Below are positions 1 to 7,603 of a stretch of DNA of 64,000 bases, in pieces (position 1 is the stretch's first letter; each line of letters starts with the position of its first letter). Below the pieces are notes generated by a model that was not told the origin of the DNA, did not search any database, and worked only from the letters and a program-made list of their open reading frames with translations. Source of the DNA: Anaerotignum_A sp963633805 (GTDB lineage: Bacteria > Bacillota > Clostridia > Lachnospirales > Anaerotignaceae). The DNA is taken from contig CAVGZD010000001.1 of assembly GCA_963633805.1 (NCBI GenBank), positions 78,622-142,621 on the forward strand, given 5' to 3'. The translations under genes were made by a program, and so were the position numbers.

Positions 1-2
1 GG

Positions 3-1898
3 CGGGAGCGGCGGTATTATTCTCTGGATCTGGCGCATCCGCAGCTGGAAGCGGTCTGGGCGAAGGCGGCGAAGGAGAAGCGGCTGGAGGGACAGCGGCT
101 TTTGCTGGATGCCCTGCGCAACGGGGAGGAAAAGACCGCCGAGGAACTGAAGGAAGCCCTTGGCATCAGCGATTCTCCCATACAAACGCTGCGGAAAAAA
201 GGCATTTTGATCGAGCACATCCGGACGGAGCGACGAAGCGTTGTAGATGTGCAGCGCATAGAGCCGATGCAGCCTCTCCCGCCGACGGCAGAACAGGCAA
301 GCGCACTGGTGGCTATCCGTGCGGAGCGGCAAAAAGACGAAAAACGCCCGATTCTCCTGCATGGCGTAACGGGCAGCGGCAAAACAGAGGTTTATCTGCA
401 AATCATTGCGGATGTTCTGCGGGAGGGCAGACAGGCGATCGTACTTGTGCCGGAAATTTCGCTCACGCCGCTTCTGGTGGAACGTTTTGCGGCACGCTTT
501 GGCGATGTAGTCAGCGTGACGCACAGCCATCTTTCTATGGGTGAACGGGTCGACCAATGGAAACGGGCGCGAGATGGCGAGATTTCAGTCATGATCGGAC
601 CGCGCTCCGCGCTGTTTACGCCCTTTCGGAACATCGGCGCGATCATCATGGACGAGGCGCACGAAAACAGCTATTTTTCGGATATTACGCCGAAATATGA
701 TACGAAGGAGGTCGCGGAGGAAGCGGCAAGGCTCTGCGGCGCACTCTTTCTGATGGGGACGGCGACCCCTGATTTTACGAGCTATCATAAGGCGATGACG
801 GGGCAGTATCTCCTGCTGGAGCTGCGGGAGCGCACGGGCGGCGGCGCATTGCCGGAGGTTTCCGTGGTGGATTTACGGCGGGAGCTGCAGGATGGGAACC
901 GTTCGCCCTTCAGCCGCGCCCTGCGGGGGGCGATACGGGAGGCGCTGGCGCGGGGCGAGCAGGCGATGCTTTTCCTGAATCGGCGCGGCACGGCGACTTT
1001 CGTTTCCTGCCGAAGCTGCGGCACGGCGATGACCTGCCCGCACTGTGATATTGCCTATACCTACCACGGCAGGGAACATGCGCTGGTTTGCCATTACTGC
1101 GGCAGACGGGCGGCAGTGCCGCAGGTTTGTCCTGCCTGCGGCTCAAAATATATCCGCTATTTCGGCACGGGTACGCAGAAAATCGAGGAGGAGGCAAGGC
1201 GACTGTTCCCGCAGGCGCGTATCCTGCGCATGGATCTGGATACGACCGGGACGAAGCACAGCCACGAGAGGATTTTGGAAACCTTTGGCAGGGGCGAAGC
1301 GGATATCCTGATCGGGACGCAGATGATCGCCAAGGGGCACGATTTCCCGCGGGTGACAGTAGTTGGCATCATGGCGGCGGATGCGCTGCTTTTTGCGGGC
1401 AGCTACACTGCGGCAGAGACTGGCTTTCGCCTGATGCTGCAGGTGGCGGGACGCGCGGGACGCGCCGAGCTGCCGGGGCATGTCTTTTTGCAGACCTATC
1501 AGCCGAAGCATTATGCCGTGCGCTATGCGGCGGCGCATGATTTCAAGGGCTTTTATGCGGAGGAAAGCGTACTGCGGCGCATGATGGGCTATCCGCCATT
1601 TGCCGCGCTGCTGGGGATTCTGTTGGTCGGCGAGGAAAAGGAAGCAGTTGCGGCGGAAGCGGAGGAGCTTGCGGCGGCTCTGGAAAAACGCAACACGAGC
1701 CAAGCCGTGTCCATATTCGGTCCAACACCCGCCGCGCTCGCCAGATTTCGCGGAGAATATCGCTATCAGATCCTATTGAAAGCGGAAAATGAGCAAATCC
1801 TGCGGGAGCTGCTGCTGCCTGAGCTTGCAAGCAGGGGGCAGAATCGGCGGGGAAAGGTGCGCTTACAGGTGGTAATCAATCCGGAGAATATTGTGTAG
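3..1898 (+). CDS. priA: Primosomal protein N' / replication restart helicase PriA (5'-truncated)
   Basis: PriA is a 3'-5' superfamily 2 DNA helicase that reloads the replisome at stalled forks. The frame is open from base 3 and the N-terminal DNA-binding domain lies off the window; about 631 residues are visible of a usual 730-820. Visible motifs are the Walker A GVTGSGKTEVY near base 370, the DEAH box DEAHENSY near 650, and eight cysteines in four CxxC pairs (CRSC, CPHC, CHYC, CPAC) at about 1005-1140, the zinc-binding insertion typical of PriA. The GTQMIAKGHDFP helicase motif follows. The first in-frame start-like codon inside the window (TTG at 102) is not the real start, because homologous sequence continues upstream. 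It precedes def and fmt, the usual Firmicute order. Confidence 0.95.
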   Translation, partial: RERRYYSLDLAHPQLEAVWAKAAKEKRLEGQRLLLDALRNGEEKTAEELKEALGISDSPIQTLRKKGILIEHIRTERRSVVDVQRIEPMQPLPPTAEQASALVAIRAERQKDEKRPILLHGVTGSGKTEVYLQIIADVLREGRQAIVLVPEISLTPLLVERFAARFGDVVSVTHSHLSMGERVDQWKRARDGEISVMIGPRSALFTPFRNIGAIIMDEAHENSYFSDITPKYDTKEVAEEAARLCGALFLMGTATPDFTSYHKAMTGQYLLLELRERTGGGALPEVSVVDLRRELQDGNRSPFSRALRGAIREALARGEQAMLFLNRRGTATFVSCRSCGTAMTCPHCDIAYTYHGREHALVCHYCGRRAAVPQVCPACGSKYIRYFGTGTQKIEEEARRLFPQARILRMDLDTTGTKHSHERILETFGRGEADILIGTQMIAKGHDFPRVTVVGIMAADALLFAGSYTAAETGFRLMLQVAGRAGRAELPGHVFLQTYQPKHYAVRYAAAHDFKGFYAEESVLRRMMGYPPFAALLGILLVGEEKEAVAAEAEELAAALEKRNTSQAVSIFGPTPAALARFRGEYRYQILLKAENEQILRELLLPELASRGQNRRGKVRLQVVINPENIV

Positions 1899-1919
1899 CG
1901 CGTGATTTTGTGATATAAT
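1891..1919 (+). promoter_or_regulatory. Putative extended -10 promoter of def-fmt
   Basis: A perfect TATAAT at 1914-1919 is preceded by TGA, giving an extended -10 (TG at 1911-1912). A weak TTGTGT lies 17 bases upstream at 1891-1896, overlapping the end of priA. This would start a transcript about 100 bases before def. The call rests on consensus matching only. Confidence 0.5.
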
Positions 1920-2024
1920 TTTCGCGGTGTGTGCTGTTCTTTTGCGCCACAGCGATTTTACGATAAATTTACAATTTGTTTCGTGTTTGTTCAATTTTTG
2001 GAGATAATATAGGAGGAAAGAGCG

Positions 2025-2474
2025 ATGGCGATTCGGAATATTCGATTGAGTACGGATGAGGTTTTGAGGAAAAAATGCAAGCCGGTCAAGGAGATCACCC
2101 CGAATCTCCTGACGCTGCTGGATGATATGGCTGACACGATGTATGAAGCCAACGGCGTCGGCTTGGCTGCGCCGCAGGTCGGCATATTGAAGCGGGCGGT
2201 GGTAATCGATATTGGCGAGGGTCTGGTGGAGCTGATCAACCCTGTCATTCTGGAGACAAGCGGCTCGCAGATTGATGACGAGGGCTGCCTGAGCCTGCCG
2301 GGGAAATCCGCTCCCGTGGAGCGCCCGAATTACGTCAAGGTGCAGGCGATTGATCGGGACGGCAACGAATGCATCATCGAAGGGGAAGAGCTGATGGCGC
2401 GCGCGCTTTGCCATGAGATCGACCATCTGGACGGCATTTTGTATATCGATAAGGCGCTGCCTGAGGAGGAATAA
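2025..2474 (+). CDS. def: Peptide deformylase
   Basis: Removes the N-formyl group from nascent proteins using a metal (Fe2+/Zn2+). All three family motifs are present: GVGLAAPQVG (motif 1) near residues 44-53, EGCLSLP (motif 2, metal-binding Cys) near 86-92, and CHEIDHLDG (motif 3, HExxH with catalytic Glu) near 128-136. Length is 149 residues, normal for the short type. The ATG follows an AGGAGG-type site with good spacing. fmt begins 12 bases downstream, so the formylating and deformylating enzymes are made from one message. Confidence 0.97.
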   Translation: MAIRNIRLSTDEVLRKKCKPVKEITPNLLTLLDDMADTMYEANGVGLAAPQVGILKRAVVIDIGEGLVELINPVILETSGSQIDDEGCLSLPGKSAPVERPNYVKVQAIDRDGNECIIEGEELMARALCHEIDHLDGILYIDKALPEEE

Positions 2475-2486
2475 GGAGGAAATCCA

Positions 2487-3416
2487 ATGAAAGTGATATT
2501 TATGGGTACGCCGGATTTTGCGGTGTATTCTTTGAAGGCACTGCTGACGAAGCATGAGGTGGTCGCTGTCGTGACGCAGCCGGATAAGCCCAAGGGCAGA
2601 GGGAAAAAATTGCAGCCTACGCCCGTCAAGGAGCTGGCGATGGAGCATGGCATTGAGGTTTTGCAGCCTGTCAAGGTGCGCGAGGCGGAGGTCATCGAGA
2701 AGCTGCGCAGCTACGGTGCGGATCTGATTGCCGTGACCGCCTTCGGGCAGATTTTACCGGAGGATATCCTGAATCTGCCGAAATACGGCTGCATCAACGT
2801 GCATGGCTCTTTGCTGCCGAAATATCGCGGCGCAGCGCCCATGCAGCGGGCGATCATCGACGGCGAGACGGTGACGGGCATCACGACGATGTTCATGGCG
2901 AAGGGCATGGACACGGGCGATATGCTGCTCAAGCGTGAGGTGGAAATTCTGCCGACAGATAATTTTGAGGATTTGTACTACAAAATGGCGGAAGCGGGCG
3001 CGGAGCTCCTACTGGAAACGATCGACGGCTTGGAGGCGGGCACGATCGCGCGCATCCCGCAGGACGAGAGCCAAGCGACCTATGCGCCCATGATCTACAA
3101 GGAAACGGGGCATATTGACTGGAGCAAGCCGGGGCGGCAGATCATCGACCTGATGCGGGGGATGTATCCCGGGCACGGCGCGTATGCCGTTTTGGAGGAT
3201 GAACCTCTGAAGCTATTCTGGGCGGAGCAGCAGGCGGGTGAGTACCCCGATGCCGCCTATGGCGAGATCGTTGAGGTATCCAAGGCGGATTTTGCGGTCA
3301 AATGCGGCGATGGTGCTTTGCGCATCAAGGAGGTGCAGGCGCGGGGCGGCAAAAAAATGCCGACCGACGCTTATCTGCGGGGACACCGCATGGAAACGGG
3401 CATCCGTTTTTCGTAA
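2487..3416 (+). CDS. fmt: Methionyl-tRNA formyltransferase
   Basis: Transfers a formyl group from 10-formyl-THF to initiator Met-tRNA. The N-terminus MKVIFMGTPDFAVYSL is the classic start, and the formyl-transfer signature NVHGSLLPKYRGAAPMQRAI is at about residues 106-125. Further family blocks such as GITTMFMAKGMDTGDML follow, and the C-terminal OB-like tRNA-binding domain is complete. Length is 309 residues, typical. An AAGGAGGAA ribosome site precedes the ATG. It sits in the priA-def-fmt cluster. Confidence 0.97.
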   Translation: MKVIFMGTPDFAVYSLKALLTKHEVVAVVTQPDKPKGRGKKLQPTPVKELAMEHGIEVLQPVKVREAEVIEKLRSYGADLIAVTAFGQILPEDILNLPKYGCINVHGSLLPKYRGAAPMQRAIIDGETVTGITTMFMAKGMDTGDMLLKREVEILPTDNFEDLYYKMAEAGAELLLETIDGLEAGTIARIPQDESQATYAPMIYKETGHIDWSKPGRQIIDLMRGMYPGHGAYAVLEDEPLKLFWAEQQAGEYPDAAYGEIVEVSKADFAVKCGDGALRIKEVQARGGKKMPTDAYLRGHRMETGIRFS

Positions 3417-3439
3417 GATAGCATAAGGAGGAATCCAAT

Positions 3440-4120
3440 ATGTATTTATTAGTAATAATTGCGTTTTTGTTCTCCATGTACGCACAGCTGCAGATCAGCA
3501 GCACCTATAATAAATACTCCCGCGTGGCGAATCGCCGCGGCTATACGGGAGCGCAGGTGGCAACGCTGATGCTGCAAAATGCGGGCATTTATGATGTAAA
3601 GGTGCAGCGGATCGCGGGGCAGCTGACGGATCATTATGACCCCCGTACAAAGACACTGCGGCTGTCGCAGGGCGTGTATGACAGTACGTCTGTTGCGGCG
3701 CTGGGCGTTGCCGCGCATGAAACAGGTCATGCCATCCAGGATGATGTTTCCTACGCGCCTTTGGTGCTGCGCAGCCTGTTTGTGCCGATCGCAAATTTTG
3801 GCTCGAAGCTCTCCTGGCCGCTGATCGTGATCGGTCTGCTTTTTAACGGGCATACGGGGACGACGCTGCTAATGCTGGGCGTGCTGTTCTTCTCTCTGTC
3901 CGTGGTGTTTACGCTGATTACGCTGCCGGTGGAGTTTGACGCATCCTCGCGGGCGATCACGCTGCTGGTTGACCAGAATTTTCTGGACAGCGATGAGATC
4001 GGCGGCGCGAAAAAGGTGTTGCGGGCAGCCGCGATGACCTATGTGGCGGCGGCTTTTGCGGCAATCGCACAGCTTTTGCGACTGCTGGCGATCATCGGCT
4101 TCAGACGGGGCAATGATTAA
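3440..4120 (+). CDS. yugP: YugP-family membrane zinc metallopeptidase
   Basis: Putative membrane-bound zinc protease of the YugP (Zn_peptidase_2) family; substrate unknown. It has an N-terminal membrane segment (YLLVIIAFLFSMYAQLQ), the zinc motif AAHETGHAIQD (HExxH-like HETGH) near residues 92-102, two hydrophobic stretches around 125-165, and a C-terminal hydrophobic helix. Length is 226 residues, as expected. This gene is often found between fmt and rsmB in Clostridia, and here it lies 23 bases after fmt behind an AAGGAGGAA site. A strong terminator follows, so it closes this transcription unit. Confidence 0.9.
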   Translation: MYLLVIIAFLFSMYAQLQISSTYNKYSRVANRRGYTGAQVATLMLQNAGIYDVKVQRIAGQLTDHYDPRTKTLRLSQGVYDSTSVAALGVAAHETGHAIQDDVSYAPLVLRSLFVPIANFGSKLSWPLIVIGLLFNGHTGTTLLMLGVLFFSLSVVFTLITLPVEFDASSRAITLLVDQNFLDSDEIGGAKKVLRAAAMTYVAAAFAAIAQLLRLLAIIGFRRGND

Positions 4121-4128
4121 ATAGAAGG

Positions 4129-4175
4129 AAAAAGGGCTGATTCCCGAAAATGATTTGGGAATTGGCCTTTTCGTC
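4129..4175 (+). terminator. Rho-independent terminator after yugP
   Basis: The stem pairs ATTCCC with GGGAAT exactly and continues outward through G-T and G-C pairs into an A-tract/T-tract (AAAAAGGGC with GGCCTTTT). It lies directly after the yugP stop and before the rsmB promoter. Confidence 0.8.
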
Positions 4176-4261
4176 GTTTTATATCGACGGGCGCGGAATG
4201 AGGGATTTTGGCGAAAAATGTGCGCTTTTGCGCCGTGCATCGGCAGAAATCAGAATTTTCC

Positions 4262-4290
4262 TTGAACAATCGCCTATTCTATCGTATAAT
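4262..4290 (+). promoter_or_regulatory. Strong sigma-A-type promoter of the rsmB-thiN operon
   Basis: TTGAAC at 4262-4267 and TATAAT at 4285-4290 are separated by exactly 17 bases. The predicted start point near 4297 leaves a leader of about 110 bases before rsmB, containing the palindrome ACCCCGATCGGGGT at 4305-4318. That palindrome could be an operator or the base of a leader hairpin. The 80 bases between the yugP terminator and this promoter hold nothing recognisable. Confidence 0.75.
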
Positions 4291-4408
4291 AATAATTTGA
4301 TGATACCCCGATCGGGGTCTGGTTTAGGCGCTTTGGTGCAAAATTCCGACAAATTTCGTGGTTCTGTGTGCATCCGAAGCGGAAAGAAAAACGGAAGGAA
4401 TTGAAACG

Positions 4409-5752
4409 ATGATTCAAATCAATCCCAGAGAAATTGCGGCGGAAGCCCTCATGGAGATCATGACGGACGAAGCCTATAATACCATGACGCTGCGCCGCCT
4501 GCTGCGGCAAAACGGCGCGATGAGTCGTCAGGATCGTGCCTTCGTGACGGAGATGGTCAACGGGACACTGCGCAACCTGCTGTATATCGATCATGCACTG
4601 AATGTTTTCGCGCGGGGGACGAGCACGGAGAAAATGAAGCCGTGGATATTGGCGTTGCTGCGGACGGCAGTTTATCAGATGTATTTTATGGAGATTCCCG
4701 CGCATGCGGCGATCGATGAGGCAGTGAAGCTGACGAAGCAGCGGGGCTATACTGCCCTGAAGGGCTTTGTCAACGGCATTTTGCGCACGGCGGCGAAGGA
4801 GCGGGACAATATCCCTTTGCCCGATGCGGGGACGGCGGAATATCTCTCCCTGCGCTATTCCCACCCGCTCTGGCTGGTGCGGATGTGGATTGCTTACTAT
4901 GGCTACGCGGATACGGAGCAGCTTTGCGCCTATGATAATCAGCCGCCCGATGTGACGATTCGCGTCAATACACTGAAAACGGACGTGCAGACGCTGCGGG
5001 AGCGGCTGGAGCAGGCGGGCGTGGAGGTCGGCGCGGGGCGCATCTGCAAAAATGCCCTGCATCTGAGCAAAACCGCTGATTTGAGCCGTTTGGATCTGTT
5101 TCGGGAGGGCTTGTTTCATGTGCAGGATGAAAGCTCCCAGCTTGCGGTGGAGATTCTGGGCCCGCAAAAGGGCGAGCAGATCCTTGATCTTTGCGCTGCG
5201 CCCGGCGGCAAGAGCTTTACGGCGGCGGAGAAAATGGAAAATGACGGGAAATTGCTTTCCTGCGATATATATGAGCATAAGCTGGAACTATTGGAGGAGG
5301 GCGCAGAGCGGCTCGGTATTCGTTGCATGGAATGCGCCCTGTGCGATGCGGCTGAGGAGCAGAGCGGCGAGCTGTTCGACCGCGTGCTGGTGGATGTGCC
5401 CTGCTCCGGCTTGGGCTTGATGCGGAAAAAGCCGGATATTCGCCTAAAGAAAAACGGCGATGAAATCGACAGCCTGATTCCGCTTCAGCGCAGGATATTG
5501 GACAATGCGGCGGGCTATGTGAAGCTGGGCGGCGTGCTGGTATACAGCACCTGCACCATCTGCCGCAAGGAGAATGAAAAAAATCTGGAATGGTTTTTGC
5601 AGCAGCATCCCGAATTTGAAGCGGAGGATATCACGCCCTTTTTGCCGCAGGATTGGGATGCGGAAACGGCGCGGCAGGGCTATCTGACCCTTCTGCCCCA
5701 CAAAACCGGGACGGACGGCTTTTTTGTCTCCCGCATGAGAAGGAAGGGTTGA
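4409..5752 (+). CDS. rsmB: 16S rRNA (cytosine-C5)-methyltransferase RsmB
   Basis: Methylates C967 (E. coli numbering) of 16S rRNA with SAM. The N-terminal NusB-like RNA-binding domain spans residues 1-140. A Rossmann methyltransferase domain follows with the SAM loop LDLCAAPGGKS, the PCSG motif (DVPCSGLGLMRKKPDI) and the catalytic-cysteine motif YSTCTICRKENE. I chose ATG 4409, giving 447 residues, because a GGAAGGA site lies 9 bases upstream and NusB homology starts there. An upstream in-frame extension to 4358 lacks a ribosome site. rlmN starts 2 bases after the stop. Confidence 0.95.
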   Translation: MIQINPREIAAEALMEIMTDEAYNTMTLRRLLRQNGAMSRQDRAFVTEMVNGTLRNLLYIDHALNVFARGTSTEKMKPWILALLRTAVYQMYFMEIPAHAAIDEAVKLTKQRGYTALKGFVNGILRTAAKERDNIPLPDAGTAEYLSLRYSHPLWLVRMWIAYYGYADTEQLCAYDNQPPDVTIRVNTLKTDVQTLRERLEQAGVEVGAGRICKNALHLSKTADLSRLDLFREGLFHVQDESSQLAVEILGPQKGEQILDLCAAPGGKSFTAAEKMENDGKLLSCDIYEHKLELLEEGAERLGIRCMECALCDAAEEQSGELFDRVLVDVPCSGLGLMRKKPDIRLKKNGDEIDSLIPLQRRILDNAAGYVKLGGVLVYSTCTICRKENEKNLEWFLQQHPEFEAEDITPFLPQDWDAETARQGYLTLLPHKTGTDGFFVSRMRRKG

Positions 5753-5754
5753 GC

Positions 5755-6804
5755 ATGGGAAAAACGGATTTGAAATCGATGAATCTGCAGGAGATGGAGG
5801 CATTTCTGGTCGGGCTGGGCGAGCCGAAATTCCGCGCAAAGCAGCTCTTTGACTGGGTTCATGCCAAGCAGGTGGACAGCTTCGCAGAAATGACGAATCT
5901 TTCCAAGGCGCTGCGGGAAAAGCTGGAGCGGGAAGCGAGGCTCGGTGGCGTGGAGATCGTCAGGCGGTTGGTCTCGCAGGAGGACGGCACGAGAAAGTAC
6001 CTCTTTGCGTTGGAAAACGGCTCGGTAATCGAAAGCGTGCTGATGAAATATGAGCATGGCAACACGGTTTGCATCTCCACGCAGGCGGGTTGTCGCATGG
6101 GCTGCAAATTCTGCGCCTCGACGCTGGATGGCGTGGAGCGCAGCCTGACGGCGGGTGAAATGCTCTCGCAGGTTTATGCCATACAGAAGGATTGCGGGGA
6201 GCGCGTCCACGGCGTTGTGCTGATGGGCAGCGGCGAACCGCTGGATAATTATGAAAATGTACTGAAATTTTTGCGCTTGATCAACGACCCCAAGGGGCAG
6301 AACATGGGACAGCGGCATATCACGCTTTCGACCTGTGGACTTGTGGATAAAATATACGATCTGGCGGAGGAGGGGCTGCAAATCACGCTGGCTGTCTCCC
6401 TCCATGCGCCAAATGATGAGATCCGCGCGCAGACCATGCCGATCGCCAAGGCATACGACATGGATAGCCTGCTGGCGGCTTGCCGTGCCTATGCGGAGCG
6501 GACGAAGCGGCGCATCACCTTTGAATATGCCATGATCCATGGGCTGAATGACAGCGACGAGAACGCGCGGGAGCTGGCGGGTAGGCTGCGCCATAGCCTT
6601 TGCCACGTCAATCTGATTCCCGTCAATCCCGTCAAGGAGCGGGCATATGAGAGAAGCGGCGAGGATCGGATCCGGCGCTTTGCGGATATATTGGAGAAAA
6701 ACGGGATAGAAACGACCGTCAGGCGGCGGCTGGGCAGCGATATTGCTGCAGCCTGCGGGCAGCTCAGAAGAAGCCATAGACAGGAAATGACGGAAAAGGC
6801 TTGA
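5755..6804 (+). CDS. rlmN: Dual-specificity 23S rRNA/tRNA adenine-C2 methyltransferase RlmN
   Basis: Radical SAM enzyme that methylates A2503 of 23S rRNA and A37 of some tRNAs. The iron-sulfur motif is CRMGCKFC. The conserved upstream Cys (TVCISTQAG) and the methyl-carrying C-terminal Cys (SDIAAACGQL) are both present, and the glycine-rich MGSGEPLDNY follows the cluster. Length from ATG 5755 is 349 residues, the family norm; an AAGGAAGGG site precedes it. An upstream extension inside rsmB was rejected. Translation is probably coupled to rsmB. Confidence 0.96.
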   Translation: MGKTDLKSMNLQEMEAFLVGLGEPKFRAKQLFDWVHAKQVDSFAEMTNLSKALREKLEREARLGGVEIVRRLVSQEDGTRKYLFALENGSVIESVLMKYEHGNTVCISTQAGCRMGCKFCASTLDGVERSLTAGEMLSQVYAIQKDCGERVHGVVLMGSGEPLDNYENVLKFLRLINDPKGQNMGQRHITLSTCGLVDKIYDLAEEGLQITLAVSLHAPNDEIRAQTMPIAKAYDMDSLLAACRAYAERTKRRITFEYAMIHGLNDSDENARELAGRLRHSLCHVNLIPVNPVKERAYERSGEDRIRRFADILEKNGIETTVRRRLGSDIAAACGQLRRSHRQEMTEKA

Positions 6805-6852
6805 GAAATGGTTTGTTTGGTTTGTGCAGTGCAATGAAGGAGGTGGCGCTGC

Positions 6853-7584
6853 TTGAAAGCAGTCGGAATGAGCGACATTGGAAAATGCCGCACGAATAAT
6901 GAGGATGCTTATTATATCTCAGCCGGGGATGACCCTGCGGAGAATCTATATCTGGTGGCGGACGGCATGGGCGGCTGTAATGCCGGGGAGGTTGCGAGCA
7001 GCTCCGCCATTGAAGCCTTCCTTGCGTATTTCTGGAAGGAAATGAAGCATGCGGAAAATGACGATATGCTGGATCTTCTGACCGGAGCGATCGGCGCGGC
7101 AAATCATGCGGTCTATGAAAAATCCAACTCCGCGAGGGAATATGCGGAGATGGGGACGACCATCGTTGCGGCGGCGGTGCGGGAGAATAAGCTCTATGTT
7201 GCCCATGTGGGGGACAGCCGGGCGTATCTTTGCCGCAAAAAGGAGCTGACGCTGCTGACGATGGATCATTCCTATGTGATGGAGCTGGTCAAGCTCGGCT
7301 CAATTACGCGGGATGAGGCGGCGACGCATCCCAAGCGCAATGTGATCACACGGGCGATCGGCATCCGGGATGAGGTGGAGGCAGATACGACGATCCATGC
7401 GGTGAAGCCGGGCGATTTGCTGCTGCTTTGCAGCGATGGGCTTTCGGGTATGCTCAAGGATGAGGAGATCGGAAAAATCCTGGGCAGGTGCAGCCCCTTG
7501 GAGCAAAAGGCGGGCCTTTTGATTGAGGAGGCGAATCGGCGCGGCGGTCATGATAATATTTCTCTGATTTTGGTTGAGATATAA
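6853..7584 (+). CDS. stp: PP2C-type serine/threonine phosphatase (Stp/PrpC)
   Basis: Metal-dependent phosphatase that reverses phosphorylation by the adjacent PASTA kinase. The PPM signatures are all there: RTNNEDAYY, the metal-binding VADGMGG (residues 34-40), VGDSRAYL, CSDGLSG, and the terminal GGHDNISLILVEI. The start is TTG at 6853, about 7 bases after a near-perfect AAGGAGGTGG site; the resulting N-terminus (KAVGMSDIGKCRTNNED) matches family starts. The later ATG at 6868 would cut conserved residues. Length is 243. prkC follows 19 bases downstream. Confidence 0.95.
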   Translation: MKAVGMSDIGKCRTNNEDAYYISAGDDPAENLYLVADGMGGCNAGEVASSSAIEAFLAYFWKEMKHAENDDMLDLLTGAIGAANHAVYEKSNSAREYAEMGTTIVAAAVRENKLYVAHVGDSRAYLCRKKELTLLTMDHSYVMELVKLGSITRDEAATHPKRNVITRAIGIRDEVEADTTIHAVKPGDLLLLCSDGLSGMLKDEEIGKILGRCSPLEQKAGLLIEEANRRGGHDNISLILVEI

Positions 7585-7603
7585 AATGGGAGGTTACAAG
7601 CTG

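Noticed and set aside
7574..7603. Upstream TTG start for prkC
   Set aside because: It overlaps the stp stop and lacks a ribosome site; ATG 7604 has GGGAGGT at the right distance.
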